Assembly (NCBI RefSeq): GCF_000384315.1
Contig: NZ_ARVW01000001.1
Location: 4,650,157 to 4,714,156, forward strand
DNA from: Amycolatopsis nigrescens CSC17Ta-90
Lineage (GTDB): Bacteria > Actinomycetota > Actinomycetes > Mycobacteriales > Pseudonocardiaceae
Direction of reading: 5' to 3'
Length of the DNA stretch: 64,000 bases
Part shown: piece after piece, positions 51,011 to 60,122 of the stretch
Numbering within the stretch: position 1 is the stretch's first letter
How the letters are laid out: each line of letters begins with the position of its first letter
Notes under the pieces: generated by a model
What the model saw: the letters and a program-made list of their open reading frames with translations, nothing else
Databases searched by the model: none
What the model was told of the DNA's origin: nothing
Position numbers and translations under genes: made by a program

Positions 51011-51625
51011 TCAGAGCAGGAGATCGGTGAGGTTGAACGGGTAGACCAGCGAGTCCTGGCCGATCGGCCCGCGCACCCCCGGCACGCCGGCCTGGTTGTC
51101 GTGCTGGTGCACCCCGAGCCGGGGGTGGAACCAGCCCGGCCTGCCCGGGATTCCGTTGTGGTTGGTCAGCCACAGCACCACTTCGCTGTCCGCCCACTTG
51201 TCCGGGTGCAACCGTTGTTTCCAGTACTCCTGGTCCGCGTAGACCAGCACCCGCCTCAGCCCGGACGCGTGCCGCACCGCCTTGATCCAGGACTTGATGA
51301 ACCGGTCGTCCACGCCTTCGGCCTCGACCTCCAGCGCCGGCGCCAGCGAGCCGGGCTGGAACGCGCCGAGCCGCTTGCCGGTGCGCACGCAGTGCGCGGC
51401 CTGGTCCTGCACGGCGCCGGGCCTGGCGTAGTGCCGGACTCCGGCGCGCAGCCCGGCGCGCTGCGCCTCCATCAGTTGTTTGGCGGCTGCGGAATCGGTC
51501 CAGTTGGTGCTCTCGGTGACGGTGATGGACGCGAAAAGGACCGTGCTCGCCCGGACCGCGGTCCAGTCGTCCACGGTCTCGTGCAAGGACAGGTTTATCC
51601 CGCGCTCGGGTTCCGGCTCCTGCAT
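51011..51625 (-). CDS. GH25-like (lysozyme-fold) cytosolic protein
   Basis: A 204-residue protein with the outline of GH25 muramidases: start GINLSLHETVDDWTAVRAST, middle TESTNWTDSAAAKQLMEAQR, GLRAGVRHYARPGA, then the active-site strand LAPALEVEAEGVDD, VLVYADQEYWKQRL, and WFHPRLGVHQHDN near the end. In active enzymes the first motif is GIDVS and the strand is DVE. Here Asn replaces the first Asp and the strand reads EVE. It has no signal peptide. It may be an inactive or repurposed lysozyme fold. A 16-bp inverted repeat lies immediately upstream. Confidence 0.7.
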   Translation of the reverse strand: MQEPEPERGINLSLHETVDDWTAVRASTVLFASITVTESTNWTDSAAAKQLMEAQRAGLRAGVRHYARPGAVQDQAAHCVRTGKRLGAFQPGSLAPALEVEAEGVDDRFIKSWIKAVRHASGLRRVLVYADQEYWKQRLHPDKWADSEVVLWLTNHNGIPGRPGWFHPRLGVHQHDNQAGVPGVRGPIGQDSLVYPFNLTDLLL

Positions 51626-51639
51626 TCCACTCCCAGGTC

Positions 51640-51685
51640 TGTGCGGGTCACCTTACGTCTTGCTCGGCATAAGGCGACCCGCACA
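51640..51685. promoter_or_regulatory. 16-bp inverted repeat upstream of the GH25-like gene
   Basis: Arms TGTGCGGGTCACCTTA (51640-51655) and TAAGGCGACCCGCACA (51670-51685) pair with one mismatch. The element ends 15 bases before the GH25-like ATG on its upstream side, in its promoter/leader. It is an operator or leader hairpin candidate. Confidence 0.55.
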
Positions 51686-51787
51686 ACCGAACGGGCGTGT
51701 CAGTGTTGTCTGGAACGCGCGACCGCGATCGCGTTGACAGGGCGCTCCCGCCGAGTTCACCTCACCTACTCGACCAGGGCGCCCTGC

Positions 51788-51812
51788 CCCCGCGATAGCG
51801 GGGCCTTCGGCC
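51788..51812. terminator. Weak hairpins downstream of the ABC exporter operon
   Basis: CCCCGC-GATA-GCGGGG followed directly by GGCC-TTC-GGCC, 60-85 bases past the permease stop. The rest of 51626-51872 shows no gene. Confidence 0.4.
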
Positions 51813-51872
51813 AGGCGCGCGTTAAGCCGGCTCGTGGTCAGGCAGCATGCGGCGGGTTTGCCGGATGTTCTG

Positions 51873-52640
51873 TCAGGCGTTCTCGCGTTGGAACGTTCTA
51901 GCTCCCCACCAGACTGCGAGCACGGTCAGCACGACCAGCACCACGCTGCCGGTGAACAGGGAGTCCATCGTCAGGTCGCCGCGGAAGGCCGAGCGTTCCG
52001 CCTCCACCACGTGGGAGAACGGATTGATCCGGGAAATGTTGTACAACCAGGCCGGCGCCAGCCCGGTGGTGATCGGGATCAGAATGCCGGAAAGCAGCAG
52101 CACCGGCATCAGCACCGCGTTGAGCAAAGCGGGAAAGGCTTCTTCGCTCTTCAACGTCAGCGCCAGCGCATAGGACGCCGAAGCGAGCGTGATCGCCAGT
52201 AGTGCGGCGATCACCAGGCTGAGCACCATCCCGCCGAAAGGCGCGTCCAGATCGAAGATCAGCAGGGCCAGCACGATGATCAGGATGGCCTGCACCACGG
52301 CCTGCAGCGCGTTGGCGAACACCTTGCCGAGCAGCAGGGCCACCCGGCTGACCGGGGTCACCCGCAACCGTTCCACCACCCCGTTGCGGTACTCGGCGAG
52401 CAGGCCGAAGCCGACGAACGAGCTGCCGAACAGGGCCAGCTGCACGATCAGCGCCGGGGTCAGCACCATCCAGCCGTTGCCGGGCGGGAAACCCGGGGTG
52501 TTCTGTACGACCTTCTCCATCAGTGGACCGAAGAGGAACAGGTACAGCACCGGCTGCATGATGCCGATCATGATCCAGGCCGGGTTGCGCAGCGACAGCG
52601 TCATGTCCCGTTTGAAGATCAGCCAGATGTCACGCAACAT
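51873..52640 (-). CDS. ABC-2 type exporter permease (DrrB-like)
   Basis: A 255-residue membrane protein with six hydrophobic helices, typical of ABC-2 permeases in drug and lipid exporters. The cytosolic N-terminal segment IWLIFKRDMTLSLRNPAWIM precedes the first span. The helix around LAEYRNGVVERLRVTPVSRV is the family's coupling region, and PITTGLAPAWLYNISRINPF is the conserved NP motif near the end. The start overlaps the ATPase gene by 11 bases. With the ATPase it should form a homodimeric-style exporter controlled by the PadR gene upstream. Confidence 0.92.
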   Translation of the reverse strand: MLRDIWLIFKRDMTLSLRNPAWIMIGIMQPVLYLFLFGPLMEKVVQNTPGFPPGNGWMVLTPALIVQLALFGSSFVGFGLLAEYRNGVVERLRVTPVSRVALLLGKVFANALQAVVQAILIIVLALLIFDLDAPFGGMVLSLVIAALLAITLASASYALALTLKSEEAFPALLNAVLMPVLLLSGILIPITTGLAPAWLYNISRINPFSHVVEAERSAFRGDLTMDSLFTGSVVLVVLTVLAVWWGARTFQRENA

Positions 52641-53652
52641 TGACAGCCTCCTCTTCGGCCGGCTTCCCGGAGCCCGCTTCGGCGTCGCGAAGGGTGCGGC
52701 CGGTCAGGGTCAGGAACACGTCGTCCAGGGTCGGCCGGTGCACCTGCATGGACACCATGCCGATGCCGGCCGAGTCCAGCGCCCGCAGCAGCTCGGGCAT
52801 CGCGGTGTCGCCGCGCGGTACCCGGAAGCGCAGGGTGTCCTCGGTTTCGGACACTTCGGAGACGCCGGTGAGCACGGTGACCTCGTGCGCCCCGTCCAGC
52901 TTGCCCGCGATCTCCGCGGCCGCGGCGGCGTGCCCGGCGGTGACGCCGATGGTGACGCCGTCGCCGGAGACCCGCGACTTCAGCGAGTCGGGGCTGCCCT
53001 CGGCGACGAGCTCACCGTTGTCGATCACCAGGATCCGGTCGCACAGCGAGTCGGCCTCGTCCAGGTAGTGCGTGGTGAGGAAGAGCGTCACGCCGTAGTC
53101 GGCGCGCAGCCGCCGGATGTGCTCCCAGAGGTTCGCCCGGCTCTGCGGGTCGAGGCCGGTGGTCGGCTCGTCGAAGAAGACCAGCTTCGGCGAGTGGATC
53201 AGGCCGAGCGCGATGTCGAGCCGCCGCCGCTGCCCGCCGGACAGGGTCTTGGTGAGCCGCTGGTCGAGGTCGACCAGGTCGAGCTGCTCGGTCAGTTCGG
53301 CGCCGCGTTTGTGCGCGTCCGCTTTGGACAGTCCGTAGAGCCGCCCCTGCAGCTCGATCTCCTCGATCACCTTGCATTCCGGCATGGTCCCGCCGCCCTG
53401 CGCGACGTAGCCGATCCGCTTGCGCACGCCAAGCGGGTCCTTGCGCAGGTCGCAGCCGCCGACCGTGGCCTCACCGGCGGTCGGGCGCAGCAGGGTGGTG
53501 AGCATCCGGAGCGTGGTGGTCTTGCCGGCCCCGTTCGGCCCGAGGAAGCCGACGAGCTCCCCCTCGGCCACATCGATGTCGACGCCCTTGACGGCCTCGA
53601 CGGTGCGGCCGCGGGCGGTGAACCGCCGTGCGAGACCGCGTGCCTTGATCAT
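52630..53652 (-). CDS. ABC exporter ATP-binding protein (DrrA-like)
   Basis: A 340-residue ATPase with all catalytic motifs: Walker A GPNGAGKTTTLR, Q-loop GYVAQGG, signature LSGGQRRRLDIALGL, Walker B LVFFDEPTTGLD and H-loop LFLTTHYLDEAD. The C-terminal ~100 residues form the DrrA-type regulatory domain (ISVSETEDTLRFRVPRG-type region before STDDVFLTLTG-like VHRPTLDDVFLTLTGR). ATG 53652 follows GAGGGGA. It pairs with the permease at 51873. Transport substrate unknown; anthracycline-type drugs or lipids are typical for the family. Confidence 0.93.
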   Translation of the reverse strand: MIKARGLARRFTARGRTVEAVKGVDIDVAEGELVGFLGPNGAGKTTTLRMLTTLLRPTAGEATVGGCDLRKDPLGVRKRIGYVAQGGGTMPECKVIEEIELQGRLYGLSKADAHKRGAELTEQLDLVDLDQRLTKTLSGGQRRRLDIALGLIHSPKLVFFDEPTTGLDPQSRANLWEHIRRLRADYGVTLFLTTHYLDEADSLCDRILVIDNGELVAEGSPDSLKSRVSGDGVTIGVTAGHAAAAAEIAGKLDGAHEVTVLTGVSEVSETEDTLRFRVPRGDTAMPELLRALDSAGIGMVSMQVHRPTLDDVFLTLTGRTLRDAEAGSGKPAEEEAVNVA

Positions 53653-53687
53653 TGATTCCCCTCTCAATGGTGCTTTCGGCGAGGTAT

Positions 53688-53752
53688 TCAAACTTGACTA
53701 CCCCCAGCCGACACTCTGTCCCAGGTATCGGTCCGTAGTCAAACTTGATTAC
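53688..53752. promoter_or_regulatory. Direct repeats before the exporter operon, likely PadR operators
   Basis: TCAAACTTGACTAC (53688-53701) and TCAAACTTGATTAC (53739-53752) differ at one base and start 51 bases apart, five helical turns. They lie between the padR-like gene and the exporter ATPase; the second overlaps the padR stop. Confidence 0.6.
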
Positions 53753-54345
53753 CGACTGTCGTCCGGCGGCTCACCGAACGCGCGGCCATCGTCGTCGGCC
53801 ATCACGTACTCGCCGCCTTCCAGCCGCTCGATCAGCTCGCGCAGCCAGCCGACGCTGGCGTCCGCGTGCCGCTCCCACAGCCGGTACAGCTCGCCGATGT
53901 GCGGTGGCTGTCCCCAGTCCGAGCTGTCCTCGGCGAGCAGCCTGGCGCTGAGCCGGTCGCTCTCGATCCGGACCAGCTGCTGCCGGAGCAGGCCGATCAC
54001 CCGCTTCCGGGGCAGCGTGGTCATCAGCGTGACCGCGGCCGAGATCTCGTGCCCGTTGTCGCGCGGTGAGGAGAGCGCCTTGCCGAGCAGCACGTGGAAC
54101 TCGGTCTCGCCGGCCGCGGTGATTCGGTAGGCCACCCGGTCCGGGCCGCCTTCGCCCGGCTCGACGTCGACCTGTTCGAGCAGTTGCTCGGAGGTCATCT
54201 TCTTCAGCGCGTGGTAGATCGACCCCGGCTGCACGTTGGCCCACTTGTCGGCCGACCAGGTGAGCAGTTCGCGGCGAACCTGATAGCCGTGGGCCCGGCC
54301 GTACATCCGTACGACACCGAGCACCAGCAACCGGGTCGCGGACAC
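53749..54345 (-). CDS. PadR-family transcriptional regulator
   Basis: A 198-residue regulator with an N-terminal winged helix (RLLVLGVVRMYGRAHGYQVR; QPGSIYHALKKMTSEQLLEQ; YRITAAGETEFHVLLGKAL) and a C-terminal helical dimerisation domain. GTG 54345 is used because GAGGTG lies six bases upstream. It sits upstream of an ABC exporter operon on the same strand and is divergent from metG. Members of this class repress multidrug exporters and release on binding the drug. Confidence 0.92.
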   Translation of the reverse strand: MSATRLLVLGVVRMYGRAHGYQVRRELLTWSADKWANVQPGSIYHALKKMTSEQLLEQVDVEPGEGGPDRVAYRITAAGETEFHVLLGKALSSPRDNGHEISAAVTLMTTLPRKRVIGLLRQQLVRIESDRLSARLLAEDSSDWGQPPHIGELYRLWERHADASVGWLRELIERLEGGEYVMADDDGRAFGEPPDDSR

Positions 54346-54408
54346 CGGCACCTCACCTTCGTAGTCCTGGTAACAATGCACGAGACGGCATCCGTAGGCT
54401 AAACAGAC

Positions 54409-56202
54409 ATGAGCACCCCTGTGTTGACGGCGGTGGCCTGGCCCTATGCCAACGGCCCCCGCCACATCGGTCACGTGTCCGGTATCGGCGTCCCGTCGGA
54501 CGTCTTCGCGCGCTACCAGCGAATGGCCGGCAACCGGGTGCTCATGGTTTCCGGCAGCGACGAGCACGGCACCCCGATCCTGGTGCAGGCGGACAAGGAA
54601 GGCCTGACCCCGCAGCAGACGGTGGACAAGTACCACCGGCAGATCGCCGAGGACATGCGCGGGCTCGGGGTCACCTACGACCTCTACACCCGCACCACCA
54701 CCGGCAACCACGCCCAGGTGGTGCAGGAGATCTTCCTTGCCCTGTACCGCAACGGCTATGTGGTGCCGAGGACGACCACCGGCGCGATCAGCCCGTCCAC
54801 CGGGCGCACCCTGCCGGACCGCTACATCGAGGGCACCTGCCCGATCTGCGGGTACGACGGCGCCCGCGGCGACCAGTGCGACAACTGCGGCAATCAGCTC
54901 GACGCCGCCGAGCTGATCAACCCGAAGTCCAGGATCAACGGCGAGACGCCGAAGTTCGTGGAGACCGAGCACCTCTTCCTCGACCTGCCGGCGTTCACCG
55001 AGACGCTGGGCAAGTGGCTGTCCACCAAGACCGACTGGCGGCCCAACGTCCTCAACTTCACCAGGAACCTGGTCGACGACATGCGGCCGCGGCCGATCAC
55101 CCGCGACCTGGACTGGGGCGTGAAGATCCCGCTCGACGGTTGGCGCGACGAGCCGCTCAAGCGGTTCTACGTCTGGTTCGACGCGGTGATCGGGTACTTC
55201 TCGGCCAGTGTCGAGTGGGCCCGTCGCTCCGGTGACGCCGATGCGTGGCAGGAGTGGTGGAACAACCCCGAAGCCCAGGTCGTGCACTTCATGGGCAAGG
55301 ACAACATCACCTTCCACGCCCAGATCTGGCCCGCCCTGCTGCTCGGCCACAACGGCGCTGGCGACCACGGTGGCGAGCCGGGGCCGTACGGACGGCTGAA
55401 CCTGCCCACCGAAATCGCGTCCAGCGAGTTCCTCACCATGAGCGGGTCGAAGTTCTCCACCTCCCGCGGCACGGTGATCTACCTGCACGACTTCCTGCGG
55501 GAGTTCGGCCCGGACACGCTGCGCTACTTCATCTCGGCCGCCGGCCCGGAAACCCAGGACGTGGACTTCACCTGGGACGAGTTCAGCCGGCGGACCAACT
55601 TCGAGCTGGCCAACGAGTGGGGCAACCTGGTCAACCGGGCGGTCTCGATGGCGCACAAGAACAACGGCGCGGTGCCGCGGCCGAACACGCCGTCGAGCGC
55701 GGACGAGGAGCTCAAGGCGGTCGCCCGCAAGGCCTTCGACACCGTGGGCGGGCACCTGTCCCGGTCGCGGTTCCGGGCCGGGCTGAGCGAGGCGATGCGG
55801 GTGGTGACCGCGGCCAACCGGTACATCTCGGACCAGCAGCCGTGGAAGCTCAAGGACGACCCCGACCGGCGCGACACCGTGCTGCACACCGCGCTGCAGG
55901 TGGTTTCCGACGCGAACACGCTGCTCACCCCGTTCCTGCCGCACTCGGCGCAGAAGGTGCACGAGGCGCTGGGCGCCACCGGACTCTGGGCGTCGCAGCC
56001 GGAGCTGCGCGAGGTCGAGGACCTGGACGTGCCCGGCCGGATCAACCCGATCCTCACCGGTGACTACGCGGCCGAGCAGGCGCGCTGGGAGTCCATCCCG
56101 ATCGAGGTGGGCCGCCCGCTGGAGAAGCCGACCCCGCTGTTCGCCAAGCTCGACCCGAAACTGGCCGAGACCGGCCCGGAATGGGCCCCGATTGAGTCGT
56201 GA
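54409..56202 (+). CDS. metG: Methionyl-tRNA synthetase
   Basis: A 597-residue class I aminoacyl-tRNA synthetase. HIGH is at residues 19-22 ([11 protein letters not shown]). The zinc knuckle is [18 protein letters not shown]. The KMSKS loop is degenerate ([12 protein letters not shown]), as in many actinobacterial MetRS. The anticodon-binding helical domain ([17 protein letters not shown]) closes the protein; there is no C-terminal tRNA-binding extension. It starts 63 bases from the divergent padR gene and its 3' end overlaps tatD. Confidence 0.97.
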   Translation: MSTPVLTAVAWPYANGPRHIGHVSGIGVPSDVFARYQRMAGNRVLMVSGSDEHGTPILVQADKEGLTPQQTVDKYHRQIAEDMRGLGVTYDLYTRTTTGNHAQVVQEIFLALYRNGYVVPRTTTGAISPSTGRTLPDRYIEGTCPICGYDGARGDQCDNCGNQLDAAELINPKSRINGETPKFVETEHLFLDLPAFTETLGKWLSTKTDWRPNVLNFTRNLVDDMRPRPITRDLDWGVKIPLDGWRDEPLKRFYVWFDAVIGYFSASVEWARRSGDADAWQEWWNNPEAQVVHFMGKDNITFHAQIWPALLLGHNGAGDHGGEPGPYGRLNLPTEIASSEFLTMSGSKFSTSRGTVIYLHDFLREFGPDTLRYFISAAGPETQDVDFTWDEFSRRTNFELANEWGNLVNRAVSMAHKNNGAVPRPNTPSSADEELKAVARKAFDTVGGHLSRSRFRAGLSEAMRVVTAANRYISDQQPWKLKDDPDRRDTVLHTALQVVSDANTLLTPFLPHSAQKVHEALGATGLWASQPELREVEDLDVPGRINPILTGDYAAEQARWESIPIEVGRPLEKPTPLFAKLDPKLAETGPEWAPIES

Positions 56203-57019
56203 GCGTCCACCGGTGCCGGACCCGCTGCCGGCACCGGTGGTCGACTCGCACACCCATCTGGACGCCTGCGGCGCGGTCACCGCGGCCGACGTCGGCGCGA
56301 TCATGGACCGCGCCGAGTCCGCCGGGGTCACTCGGGCGGTCACCGTGGCGGACGACCTCACGGCCGCCCGCTGGGCCGCCGACGCGTCCACATGGGATTC
56401 GAGGGTGTTCGCCGCGGTGGCGATACATCCCACCCGCACCAAGGAGTTCGGCGAGCCGGAGCGGTCCGAAGTGGAGCGCCTGGCGGCCGGTGAGCGGGTG
56501 GTCGCGGTCGGCGAGACCGGCCTCGACTACTACTGGGACTTTTCACCACCGGACGCCCAGCAGGAGGCGTTCCGCTGGCACATCGATCTCGCCAAGCGGC
56601 TCGGCAAGCCGCTGATGATCCACGACCGCGACGCGCACGAGGACGTGCTGCGCATCCTCGAAGAGGAGGGAGCGCCGGAGGACGTGGTGTTCCACTGCTT
56701 CTCCGGCGACGCCGACATCGCGCGCCGGTGCGTGGCCGCCGGATACGTGCTGTCCTTCGCCGGCACGGTCACCTTCCGGAACGCCCGTGCCCTGCACGAA
56801 GCGGCCAGGCTGGTGCCGCGGGACCAGTTTTTAACAGAAACCGACGCCCCGTTCCTCACCCCGCACCCGTTCCGCGGCGCGCCGAACGAGCCCTACTGCA
56901 CCGCCTATACCGTGCGCAACCTCGCTGACCTGCGTGGAGAGAGCGTCGAAGAAGTGGCGAACGCGGTACGGAGCAATGCGGAACGGGTGTTTCGGCTGCC
57001 GACTGTTACGGCGGGTTGA
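56192..57019 (+). CDS. tatD: TatD-family metal-dependent hydrolase
   Basis: A 275-residue TIM-barrel DNase/hydrolase. Metal ligands are visible: HTH in [12 protein letters not shown], Glu in [11 protein letters not shown], His in [12 protein letters not shown], His in VVFHCFSGD and Asp in [14 protein letters not shown]. The only in-frame start close to the conserved N-terminus is TTG 56192, overlapping the metG stop by 11 bases; GTG 56213 is an alternative. The metG-tatD-rpfB-ksgA order is conserved in actinobacteria. Confidence 0.93.
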   Translation: MSRERPPVPDPLPAPVVDSHTHLDACGAVTAADVGAIMDRAESAGVTRAVTVADDLTAARWAADASTWDSRVFAAVAIHPTRTKEFGEPERSEVERLAAGERVVAVGETGLDYYWDFSPPDAQQEAFRWHIDLAKRLGKPLMIHDRDAHEDVLRILEEEGAPEDVVFHCFSGDADIARRCVAAGYVLSFAGTVTFRNARALHEAARLVPRDQFLTETDAPFLTPHPFRGAPNEPYCTAYTVRNLADLRGESVEEVANAVRSNAERVFRLPTVTAG

Positions 57020-57320
57020 ACGCATTGCGACATTCGGGTAGGGGTCAATACCCCACCAGACGAGTGATGGACGTCACGACATTCCGGCGGGTGTTTGCGC
57101 AACCCGCCAGAGTTCGTTACGGTCCCGTGATCGTGCCGGTCGATTGCTCGACGACGAGCGAACACCGGAACGCCCACAGTCACGTCAGTGCACGTCGGGG
57201 AAGCGGCACCTGGGGTTTCACCCCGGGAACCGTGAGGGATGGCGCTGACTGCGGGAGTCGGGACGACACGGTGTGCGCGGCATACCGCACGTGAAGGCTT
57301 TTGTGAAAGGGATCGACCCT
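57020..57320 (+). promoter_or_regulatory. Structured leader region of rpfB, class unknown
   Basis: About 300 bases with no convincing gene. Just after tatD there is a small hairpin GGGGT-CAAT-ACCCC (~57042-57055). Further on, GGGG-TTTCA-CCCC (~57213-57225) is nested between TCAGTGC and GCGCTGA, which can pair. The region could hold a structured 5' leader. The conserved core of the c-di-AMP (ydaO) riboswitch, known before some actinobacterial rpf genes, was not found. Confidence 0.35.
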
Positions 57321-58784
57321 GTGACTGGTAGCAGTAGGTGGGCTGAGGCACGCCACGACGCTTCTACGAACATGTTCACCGATACGCACGGTGCGGTGGC
57401 GACCCTGGACCGGCCCGGCCACGCCGGTGAGCTGGACTTCTCCGCTGACCCCAAGGTGACGCCGCAGGACGTGCGCACCGCACTGGGCCCGCAGGCCGAC
57501 GACATGATGGCCGAAGCGCAGATCGACGTGGACGAGCTGATCCGGCTGATCAACGCCGAGACCACCCTGCTGCCGCCGATCATCATCCCGGACGAGGCCG
57601 CCGAGGACCGTTCCGGCCGCTCGCTGAAGAAGGCGCAGGCCGAACCGGACCAGGTGCTGGCCACCGCCACCAAGACCTGGAAGAAGCGGTTCCTCAAGGG
57701 CACCGTGCTGGCCATCCTGATCACCCTGACCGGTGGCGGCGCCGCCGCGATGGCGATGAACAAGAGCGTCACCGTCGAGGTGGACGGCCAGGAGCAGACC
57801 GTCCGCAGCTTCGGCGGCACGGTCGGCGAGGTACTCGAAGACGCTGGCCTGTCGGTCGGCGCGCACGACGCGCTCTCGCCATCCCCGCAGGCCGCGGTCG
57901 GCGACGGTGGCGTCATCAAGCTCGAGCGCGGCCGCAAGCTCAACCTGATCGTGGACGGCGCGCAGCGCGAGTCCTGGGTCCGCGCGACGGACCTTTCGCA
58001 GGCGCTGGGTCAGCTCGGCCTTGCCGACCTGAACAAGCAGGGCACCTGGTTCTCCATGCCGCAGACCGGCGCGCTGCCCCTGGAGGGCGCCACGGTCGAG
58101 ATCAAGACCCTGAAGAACATCATGCTGTTCGACGGCGCCAACGAGCCCCGTCCGGTGGCCACCAACGCGGTCACCACGCAGGAGTTCCTCGGCGAGCAGA
58201 AGCTGACGCTCGGCCCGGAGGACGCCGCCGAGGGTGGCCTGGACTTCAAGCTGGTCGACGGCGCCGAGGTGCACGTCAGCCGCACCGGCGTCTCGGTCGA
58301 GAACAAAGAAGAAGAGATCACCCCCGAGGTCGAGAAGATCGACGACCCGGAGCTGGAAAAGGGCAAGACCGAGATCGACGACCCGGGCACCCCGGGCAAG
58401 AAGCTCGTCACCTACAAGGTCACCAAGAAGAACGACCAGGAGACGGCTCGCGAAGAGGTCGAGACCAAGGTCCTGGTCGAGGCCAAGCCCAAGAAGATGC
58501 GGGTCGGCACCAAGAAGGCGGATGTCCCGCCGATCAGCGACGCCGGGGTTTGGGACCGGATCGCGCAGTGCGAGTCCGGCGGCAACTGGGCGGCCGTCAA
58601 CCCGACCGGCAAGTACCACGGCGGTTTGCAGTTCGACAAGCAGACCTGGCAGGCCTACGGCGGCGGCCAGTACGCCGAGACGGCCAACAAGGCCAGTCGT
58701 GAGCAGCAGATCGCCATCGCCACCAAGGTGCGCGACGCCCGCGGCGGGTACGGTGCCTGGCCGCACTGCGGCAAGAAGGCCTGA
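57321..58784 (+). CDS. rpfB: Resuscitation-promoting factor RpfB
   Basis: About 487 residues; a cell-wall lytic transglycosylase that promotes regrowth of dormant cells. After a cytosolic N-terminus (~120 residues) there is one membrane span ([20 protein letters not shown]). Then come DUF348 repeats ([60 protein letters not shown]), a G5 domain ([20 protein letters not shown]) and the lysozyme-like Rpf domain ([20 protein letters not shown], catalytic Glu in CESGG). GTG 57321 is used; GTGs at 57273, 57291 and 57303 are also in frame. The long cytosolic N-terminus is unusual for mycobacterial RpfB. Confidence 0.95.
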   Translation: MTGSSRWAEARHDASTNMFTDTHGAVATLDRPGHAGELDFSADPKVTPQDVRTALGPQADDMMAEAQIDVDELIRLINAETTLLPPIIIPDEAAEDRSGRSLKKAQAEPDQVLATATKTWKKRFLKGTVLAILITLTGGGAAAMAMNKSVTVEVDGQEQTVRSFGGTVGEVLEDAGLSVGAHDALSPSPQAAVGDGGVIKLERGRKLNLIVDGAQRESWVRATDLSQALGQLGLADLNKQGTWFSMPQTGALPLEGATVEIKTLKNIMLFDGANEPRPVATNAVTTQEFLGEQKLTLGPEDAAEGGLDFKLVDGAEVHVSRTGVSVENKEEEITPEVEKIDDPELEKGKTEIDDPGTPGKKLVTYKVTKKNDQETAREEVETKVLVEAKPKKMRVGTKKADVPPISDAGVWDRIAQCESGGNWAAVNPTGKYHGGLQFDKQTWQAYGGGQYAETANKASREQQIAIATKVRDARGGYGAWPHCGKKA

Positions 58785-58809
58785 CCCGTCCCGTACTAGT
58801 CTTCCGGAT

Positions 58810-59658
58810 GTGACACGACTGCTCGGGCCCGCCGAGATCCGCAGGCTGGCCGCCGAGCTGGACGTGCGGCCGACCAAGAAGCTCGGCCAGAACTTCGTGC
58901 ACGACCCGAACACGGTCCGGCGCATCGTGGAGCTGGCCGGTGTCGGCGCCGACGACCTGGTGCTCGAAGTCGGCCCCGGGCTGGGCTCGCTGACACTGGG
59001 GCTGCTGGACTCCGGCGCGCGCGTGGTCGCCGTCGAGATCGACGAGGTGCTCGCCGGGCGGCTGCCGCGGACCGTGCGGGAACAGGCCCCGGAAGCCGCC
59101 GACAGGCTCACCGTGCTGCCCGCGGACGCGCTCGGGCTGCGGGTGGGCGACCTGGCCGGCGAACCCACCGCACTGGTGGCGAACCTGCCCTACAACGTGG
59201 CCGTGCCGGTGGTGCTGCACCTGCTGGCCGAGCTGCCGTCGCTGGCGCGCGGGCTGGTGATGGTGCAGACCGAGGTCGCGGACCGGATGGCCGCCGCACC
59301 CGGCGGCCGCATCTACGGCGTGCCCAGCGTGAAGCTGGCCTGGTACGGCAAGACGCGCAAGGTCGCGCCGGTGCCGCGTTCGGTGTTCTGGCCGGTGCCG
59401 AACGTGGATTCCGCGCTGGTGTCCTTCGAACGCGGCGAACGGACCGGACCGGCTTCCCTGGTCGACCGCGCGAAGCTGTTCGGCTTGGTGGACGCCGCCT
59501 TCGCGCAGCGCCGCAAGACGCTGCGGGCCGCGCTGGCGGGCTGGGCCGGTTCCGCCGAGCGCGCCGGCGAGCTGCTGGTCGCCGCCGGTATCGATCCCCG
59601 TACTCGCGGTGAGCAGTTGGACGTGCACGACTTCGCCCGCATCGCGGCGCAGACCTGA
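58810..59658 (+). CDS. ksgA: 16S rRNA dimethyladenosine transferase
   Basis: A 282-residue rRNA N6-adenine dimethyltransferase (A1518/A1519). The SAM site is clear: [52 protein letters not shown] and catalytic [14 protein letters not shown]. The C-terminal end ([20 protein letters not shown]) is standard. The GTG start at 58810 gives the expected N-terminus [14 protein letters not shown]. It follows rpfB by 25 bases. Confidence 0.96.
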   Translation: MTRLLGPAEIRRLAAELDVRPTKKLGQNFVHDPNTVRRIVELAGVGADDLVLEVGPGLGSLTLGLLDSGARVVAVEIDEVLAGRLPRTVREQAPEAADRLTVLPADALGLRVGDLAGEPTALVANLPYNVAVPVVLHLLAELPSLARGLVMVQTEVADRMAAAPGGRIYGVPSVKLAWYGKTRKVAPVPRSVFWPVPNVDSALVSFERGERTGPASLVDRAKLFGLVDAAFAQRRKTLRAALAGWAGSAERAGELLVAAGIDPRTRGEQLDVHDFARIAAQT

Positions 59659-59819
59659 CCGGTGAGTTCATACGCTGGGTAGGCATCCGGGTGTGTTGGG
59701 TATACGTTCCGGTGGTTTCTTTCTTCTATCGGGCTGACTTATCGCGTTCGAACGCGGCCGTCCGTGTGATCTGCGCCTGGAGGCTTGCGTAACGCGCGTC
59801 CTGTCGGGTCTACTCAATG

Positions 59820-59904
59820 TGCCATCCCGAGCGACTGAGAGACCTGGCTCGCTGAAGTCGCAGCAACCACCTTCACGGGCAGGTGCTACCGCCAGGACCG
59901 ATGG
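59820..59904 (+). promoter_or_regulatory. SAM-I (S-box) riboswitch
   Basis: The sequence follows the SAM-I consensus. P1 is CCATC (59822-59826) with GATGG (59900-59904). GAGCGACTGAGAGACCTGG leads to GCTCGCTGAAGTCGCAGCAA, then CC, a short P3 stem, and AGGTGCTACCGCCAGGACC. The 3' strand of P1 runs into the GGAGG Shine-Dalgarno of the small ORF at 59912, so SAM binding should hide that site. It fits a translational off-switch. SAM-I riboswitches normally control methionine or SAM genes. Confidence 0.88.
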
Positions 59905-59911
59905 AGGAATC

Positions 59912-60004
59912 ATGTATCGCTCGCGAATGCTGACCAAGCGCCGAGTAGTCGATGAAGGTCGCCGCACGGTATGTGCGTGTCGACGCTCCACCGTCTTCGC
60001 CTGA
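59912..60004 (+). CDS. 30-residue Cys-containing leader peptide
   Basis: ATG 59912 has GGAGG five bases upstream, at the end of the SAM-I riboswitch. The peptide begins MYRSRMLTKRRVVDEG and has Cys-Ala-Cys at 21-23. The RR-V-D...C pattern resembles Cys-containing leader ORFs known upstream of sulphur genes in actinobacteria, where ribosome stalling at Cys codons senses cysteine. It would join SAM and cysteine sensing before the metN-like gene, 119 bases downstream. The peptide is seen; the attenuation role is inference. Confidence 0.6.
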   Translation: MYRSRMLTKRRVVDEGRRTVCACRRSTVFA

Positions 60005-60122
60005 CTCATCTTCGTACCCCTGATTCCGGTCTACTTTGCCGCATCGTCCACATAGGACGATCAAATCGGTGACGGTCGGCGCGCGCCCGAAAGGCTGCTG
60101 CGCCTGCACTTGGAGCGCATTC

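Noticed and set aside
51720..51870. Possible tRNA or small RNA gene in the gap before the exporter operon
   Set aside because: No T-loop GTTCRA consensus or cloverleaf; the hairpins fit a weak terminator better.
57140..57300. c-di-AMP (ydaO) riboswitch in the rpfB leader
   Set aside because: Hairpins are present, but the conserved ydaO core and its GAACCCGACAGCU-like segment were not found.
59743..59756. Perfect palindrome CGCGTTCGAACGCG upstream of the SAM riboswitch as an operator
   Set aside because: Striking, but palindromes of CG/TTCGAA type arise readily in this composition and there is no second copy nearby.
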